Assembly: GCA_050014815.1 (NCBI GenBank)
Contig: JBEKCP010000348.1
Span: 1 to 6,691, forward strand
Length of the DNA: 6,691 nt
Reading direction: 5' to 3'
Origin: JBEKCP01 sp050014815
Lineage (GTDB): Bacteria > Planctomycetota > Planctomycetia > Pirellulales > Thermoguttaceae
In this document: positions 4,104 through 6,691 of the stretch, in pieces
Position numbering within the stretch: position 1 is the stretch's first letter
How the letters are laid out: each line of letters starts with the position of its first letter
Notes under the pieces: generated by a model
Told to the model about the DNA's origin: nothing
Databases searched by the model: none
Seen by the model: only the letters and a program-made list of their open reading frames with translations
Program-made: the position numbers and the translations under genes

Positions 4104-5999
4104 TCACTCGTCGATCACTTCCGGGTCGAAGAGCGTGCCGGTGGGCTCACTGCGGGGTTGTTGGATCTCTCGCAACAGGTGCTGTGTCAAGAGGCTGTGA
4201 TAGCGGCTGTAGATGAAATAGATCACGAGCCCCAGCGCCAGCCAGATCAACAGCCGCAGCCAGGTCCGTACCGGCAGGAAGAGCATCAGGGCCAGGTTGA
4301 TGAAGATCCCTAAGGGGGCGACGATCCCGAGCGCCGGGCAGCGGAACGGCCGATGGGCCTCCGGCCGCCGGACTCGCAAGATCCACACGGCCGCGCAGAC
4401 CATGACAAAGGCCAACAGCGTGCCGACGTTTACCATCTTTTCGAGTTCGAGGATCGGCGTCAGGGCCGCCGCCGCGCAGATCGCCGCGCCGGTGACCATG
4501 GTGGCGATGTGCGGCGTGCGGAAGCGGGGGTGGATCGCGCCGAAGATTTTTGGCAAAAGGCCGTCCCGGGACATGGCCATAAAGATCCGCGCCTGGCTGA
4601 GAAAGAGGACCAAGAGCACGCTGGTCATGCCGGCCAGTCCGCCGACGGCGATCACGGCGCCGGACATCTTCAGGACGGTGCTGCCTTCGGCGGCGGCCCG
4701 CTGGGTAAAGGCCTCGGCAATCGGCGCCTTGATGTCGATGCTCGGATAGGGAACCATTCCCGTCACCACGCCGGCCACCAAGACGTACAGCACCGTGCAC
4801 ACCCCCAGCGACACGAGGATTCCGATGGGCACGTCCCGCTGCGGTCGGCGGGCCTCCTCGGCGTGGGTCGAGATCGAGTCGAAGCCGATGAAGGCGAAGA
4901 AGACGATTGCCGCCCCGAGCATGATGCCCGACAGGCCGTAGGGCATGAAGGGGCTCCGCACGGCGTCGTCGATGGGCACGAGCCAGCGGTTCAGGCCGAC
5001 AAAGGCCAGCACGCCCCAGGACTCGACCTCTGCCTCCCGGCTTTCCTCGCTCTCGACTTGAGGAAGGAGCGTGTCGGCGACCAAGCGGCGATCCGCGTCG
5101 GTCTGCGGCAATTGCGGCGCGAGTTTGGCGCGCAGGTCCGCCAATTGCCCGTCGGCCTCGGTGCCCCCGATGCGGCCTTCCTGCTGGAGTCGAGCCATCT
5201 CCCGCGTCTGCCGGACAAGCCGGTAGCTGGCGACCACCTCGCGATTTACCTCCTTGAAGCGTTCCTTGGTGAAATCCCCCTCCGCGCGGAGGTGCTTTTC
5301 CACGAGGCTGGGAATGACTTTCTCTTCCTGCGGAAGGGCCCGCTCCGCCACGGGGATGCCGTGCCAATTGGCCGGGCTGACATAGGCCCAGCCGAGGGCG
5401 ATGACGAAGAGCACCACCACCAGCTTGACCATGACGAGGGTGGCGTTGGTGCGGGCACTTTCGCGGATGCCGACCACCAGCACGGCGGTCACCAGGCCCA
5501 TGATGACGACCGAAGGAAGGTTGAGGATGCCGCCGCTGAAGGGGTCATTGGAGAGGGCCTCGGGGACAGGGCGCAGGCCCACCGCGCCGAGCAGCGTGTT
5601 GAGGTAGCCGGTCCAGGCCGAGGCGACGACCGAGCAGCCCATGGCGTATTCGAGGATCAGGTCCCAGCCGATGATCCAGGCGAAGATTTCGCCCAGCGTA
5701 GTGTAGGCGTAGGTGTAGGCGCTGCCGGCCACGGGGGCCATGGCGGCGAACTCGGCGTAGCACATCGCCGCCAATGCACAGCCCAGCCCGGCGATGGCGT
5801 AGGAGATGATGACCGCGGGTCCGGCGTCCAGCGCGGCCGCGCGGCCGGTCATCACGAAAATGCCCGCCCCGATAATGCAGCCGATCCCCAGGGCCGTCAG
5901 GGCGACCGGGCCCAGCACGCGGTGCAGCCGGTGCTCGCCGGCCGCTTCGGCCAGCAGCGTTTCCAGGTCCTTCCGGGCGAAGATGTGCTTCCAGCTCAC
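4104..5999 (-). CDS. APC-superfamily amino acid permease with a large hydrophilic loop insertion
   Basis: This is a 631-residue inner-membrane amino acid transporter, closest in style to the cationic amino acid/YfnA-like branch of the APC superfamily. Seen: the TM1 motif GIGCIIGAGIFVMTG (38-52); CYAEFAAMAPVAGSAYTYAYTTLGEIFAWIIGWDLILEY across TM2-3 (80-118); TM5 VKLVVVLFVIALGWAYV (191-207); and FIGFDSISTHAEEARRPQRDVP at the TM6 end (370-391). Later helices include VLLVLFLSQARIFMAMSRDGLLP and the C-terminal pair around 557-597. Usual relatives have about 460-500 residues; the excess is a charged, apparently helical stretch at about 216-348, between TM5 and TM6. The start is GTG at 5999, with AGGAG 7 nt upstream and homology beginning directly after it. 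The open frame continues upstream into cstA, but that extension is not permease-like. The start is 17 nt after the cstA stop, so the two are probably one operon. Substrate is not assignable. Confidence 0.92.
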   Translation of the reverse strand: MSWKHIFARKDLETLLAEAAGEHRLHRVLGPVALTALGIGCIIGAGIFVMTGRAAALDAGPAVIISYAIAGLGCALAAMCYAEFAAMAPVAGSAYTYAYTTLGEIFAWIIGWDLILEYAMGCSVVASAWTGYLNTLLGAVGLRPVPEALSNDPFSGGILNLPSVVIMGLVTAVLVVGIRESARTNATLVMVKLVVVLFVIALGWAYVSPANWHGIPVAERALPQEEKVIPSLVEKHLRAEGDFTKERFKEVNREVVASYRLVRQTREMARLQQEGRIGGTEADGQLADLRAKLAPQLPQTDADRRLVADTLLPQVESEESREAEVESWGVLAFVGLNRWLVPIDDAVRSPFMPYGLSGIMLGAAIVFFAFIGFDSISTHAEEARRPQRDVPIGILVSLGVCTVLYVLVAGVVTGMVPYPSIDIKAPIAEAFTQRAAAEGSTVLKMSGAVIAVGGLAGMTSVLLVLFLSQARIFMAMSRDGLLPKIFGAIHPRFRTPHIATMVTGAAICAAAALTPILELEKMVNVGTLLAFVMVCAAVWILRVRRPEAHRPFRCPALGIVAPLGIFINLALMLFLPVRTWLRLLIWLALGLVIYFIYSRYHSLLTQHLLREIQQPRSEPTGTLFDPEVIDE

Positions 6000-6006
6000 G
6001 CGGGTT

Positions 6007-6011
6007 CTCCT
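6007..6011 (-). promoter_or_regulatory. Shine-Dalgarno site deciding the GTG start of the permease
   Basis: On the - strand AGGAG lies 7 nt before the GTG at 5999-5997. A second GAGGAG-like stretch just upstream overlaps the TGA stop of cstA (6019-6017), a tight arrangement that fits translational coupling within one mRNA. It supports the GTG start over any upstream start inside cstA. Confidence 0.75.
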
Positions 6012-6016
6012 ACTCC

Positions 6017-6691
6017 TCAAAGCTGCCGCTGGGCCGCCGCGCGGAGGATCGTGTACCACCGCCGCAGGGCGTCCAGCATGACCAGCGTCGTCAGCACCAG
6101 CATGATGCTCGCCAGCGCGCACATCAGCTTCAGCGAAAAGGCCTTCGCCGGATCCAGGGACGGGTCGGCCAGATCCTGCCACCACGCCTGGATCCGCAGC
6201 ACCGCGGCGAAAAACACCGTGACCACGACAAACCCGAGCGGCACGGCCGTGCACAGGGCATAAATCCGCTTCGGCGCATGCTTGAGCAAATAGCTGGTGC
6301 CGACAGCGAGGGCAATCGCCGCCAGAAGCTGGTTGGCAATGCCCATCATGTTCCACAGGGTGTCGATGCTGCCGGTATAAACCAGGTATCCCCAGAGGAG
6401 GCAGACCAGCAGGCTCATCGAGACGTTCAAGAGCCAATTGGTCTGGTGCCCCTCGGCGGGCCGGCGGCGGAACTGGGAAAGCGAGTCCTCGAAGATGAAC
6501 CTCGCCACGCGCGTGCCGGTCTCCAGAAGCGTGAGGATGAAAAGCGCCTCGAACATGACCACGAAGTGGTACCAGTAGGCGGCCATCTGGCGCATACCGG
6601 GGATTTCCGAGAAGATCTTGACCATCCCCGCGGCGAGCGTCACGCCGCCGCCCACGCGGCTTGCCAATTCCTCGTGCATGCCGGCCTCGAG
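6017..6691 (-). CDS. cstA: CstA-family carbon starvation transporter, C-terminal part (5' end outside window)
   Basis: CstA proteins are multi-span inner-membrane carriers, induced in carbon starvation in enteric bacteria and linked to uptake of peptides and pyruvate. The visible 224 residues are the C-terminal third. The frame is open to the window edge (Leu-Glu-Ala-Gly before the internal Met), so the true start is upstream. Seen: GGGVTLAAGMVKIF (14-27); the family motif FEALFILTLLETGTRVARF (47-65, usually LTxxDxGTRxxRF); and TLWNMMGIANQLLAAIAL, which corresponds to the conserved LWPLFGIANQMLAA-type segment. About five hydrophobic helices follow one another, ending in LVMLDALRRWYTILRAAAQRQL before TGA. 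A Glu replaces the common Asp in the LTxxD motif (LLETGTR). It is the upstream partner of the permease in a probable two-gene transport operon. Whether this member moves pyruvate, peptides or something else cannot be seen. Confidence 0.9.
   Translation of the reverse strand, partial: LEAGMHEELASRVGGGVTLAAGMVKIFSEIPGMRQMAAYWYHFVVMFEALFILTLLETGTRVARFIFEDSLSQFRRRPAEGHQTNWLLNVSMSLLVCLLWGYLVYTGSIDTLWNMMGIANQLLAAIALAVGTSYLLKHAPKRIYALCTAVPLGFVVVTVFFAAVLRIQAWWQDLADPSLDPAKAFSLKLMCALASIMLVLTTLVMLDALRRWYTILRAAAQRQL

Noticed and set aside
4353..6263. Very long open frame on the + strand opposite the permease and cstA genes
   Set aside because: It is antisense to two well-recognised membrane protein genes. 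Its product is a His/Asp/Gly/Arg-rich string typical of the shadow frame of GC-rich DNA, with no domain or ribosome site.
6000..6437. N-terminal extension of the permease frame up to an ATG at 6437
   Set aside because: The extra residues are Pro/Arg/Gly/His-rich, overlap cstA in another frame, and show no permease character. The GTG at 5999 has a good ribosome site and homology starts there.

Overview
The window holds six protein-coding genes, four complete and two cut by the window edges. They are packed in GC-rich DNA, with short spacers that are full of repeats. The coding style (high GC, strong G/C bias at third codon positions), the gene families and the abundance of degenerate period-7 repeats suggest an environmental bacterium, most likely of the Planctomycetota. 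This is inferred from general resemblance; no 16S or other diagnostic marker is present.

Layout. On the + strand: the 3' end of mutS (1-678), a 254-nt spacer with a GC-rich palindromic repeat, a PfkB-family sugar/nucleoside kinase (933-1835), a 98-nt spacer with a heptanucleotide inverted repeat, an RNA 2',3'-cyclic phosphodiesterase of the ThpR/LigT family (1934-2509), a 146-nt AT-rich spacer that is largely a long heptanucleotide hairpin, and an HI0933/YhiN-family flavoprotein (2656-3966). A convergent spacer with a fourth heptanucleotide repeat family (3967-4103) separates these from a - strand pair: the 3' end of a cstA-type carbon starvation transporter gene (6017-6691), followed after 16 nt by an APC-superfamily amino acid permease (4104-5999).

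How they fit together. The + strand genes are co-directional but functionally mixed (mismatch repair, small-molecule phosphorylation, RNA end processing, flavin redox), so no shared pathway can be claimed. The - strand pair looks like a genuine two-gene transport operon: a CstA peptide/pyruvate-type carrier and an amino acid permease, both for uptake of small carbon and nitrogen compounds. The permease has an unusual hydrophilic insertion of about 130 residues between predicted membrane helices 5 and 6.

Most notable observation. Every spacer longer than 20 nt carries a repeat, and three of the four carry degenerate arrays with an exact 7-nt period, usually arranged as a left arm followed by its inverse. 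A fourth array (ten TGTCAGG-like units, 3329-3398) lies inside the HI0933-family gene. It keeps the frame open and is translated as a 7-residue repeat. The repeat is stop-free in all three frames on this strand but has a stop in every frame on the other strand, which gives a simple reason why it could be tolerated in this orientation.
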